64,000 bases of DNA from Paradevosia shaoguanensis (GTDB taxonomy: Bacteria > Pseudomonadota > Alphaproteobacteria > Rhizobiales > Devosiaceae). Below the pieces are notes generated by a model. That model made no database searches. It was not told where the DNA came from and worked only from the letters and a program-made list of their open reading frames with translations. Positions within the stretch are counted from its first letter, which is position 1. Each line of letters starts with the position of its first letter. Where the stretch lies: positions 2,968,501-3,032,500 of the forward strand of contig NZ_CP068983.1 in assembly GCF_016801025.1 (NCBI RefSeq). Direction: 5' to 3'. Of this stretch, positions 63,894 through 64,000 are shown piece after piece. A program made the translations under genes and the position numbers.

Positions 63894-64000
63894 AGACTTT
63901 CACGTCCGCCCGATGGCGGTTCCTATAATGAGATAAAGATGTCTTTATATCCCTTCTGCCGTTCCATCAATGGTCGGCATCGCTTGGCGTGAAGGCGAAT

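Overview
The window is GC-rich chromosomal DNA from an alphaproteobacterium of the order Hyphomicrobiales (Rhizobiales). A Devosia-like organism is my best guess, but that is inference and no rRNA is present. The evidence is the gene order greA / trxB / LsrB-type LysR regulator, carA next to a yqeY-type gene, UvrB with a long N-terminal extension, CcsR/cuckoo-type small RNAs with CCUCCUCCC loops, and rhizobial-style palindromic intergenic repeats. I saw no tRNA, rRNA, CRISPR array or prophage.

Layout. 1-6.4 kb: uvrC (3' end outside the window), an SDR reductase, a DMT exporter and small membrane or secreted proteins. 7.3-9.7 kb: an AT-richer insert with an HD-domain phosphohydrolase gene overlapping a YwgA-like gene, probably transferred. 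9.7-21.2 kb: uvrB, an AraC regulator operon, two alpha/beta hydrolases and a set of secreted bacterial-SH3 proteins (six in 5.9-21.2 kb, two or three with a C-terminal crystallin-like domain). 21.4-31.9 kb: a YCII/DGPF plus ECF sigma pair, thymidine kinase, an OmpR/EnvZ-like pair, a class-V aminotransferase with a DMT exporter, a Spy-like protein, a CBS protein and an aspartate aminotransferase.

33.2-33.9 kb holds the most interesting feature: three consecutive minus-strand small RNAs, each with its own -35/-10 promoter and intrinsic terminator, presenting pyrimidine-rich anti-Shine-Dalgarno loops. The middle one carries three separate hairpins with the same 13-nt loop. 34.2-45.4 kb: two nearly identical, inverted IS110-family elements, one frameshifted, each inserted at the same position of an 84-bp palindromic repeat. 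An intact copy of that repeat lies at 59.4 kb. Between them are corA (with a possible leader peptide and an RBS-masking hairpin), the LsrB-type regulator, trxB, greA, a cold-shock gene, threonine aldolase, a TPR-GGDEF diguanylate cyclase and a CatB-type acetyltransferase.

45.5-64 kb: a GST, carB, an aldo/keto reductase, an ArsR-controlled MFS exporter with two matching operators, RNase T2, cfa, a divergent ohr/ohrR pair with an operator, a Tat-exported cyclic-nucleotide phosphodiesterase (cpdB), a frameshifted zinc metallopeptidase, an MDR oxidoreductase, carA, a VOC protein, YqeY and an MFS exporter. Recurring themes are DNA repair (uvrB, uvrC), carbamoyl phosphate synthesis (carA and carB 11 kb apart), redox and organic peroxide stress (trxB, LsrB, ohr/ohrR), and envelope-exported SH3 proteins.
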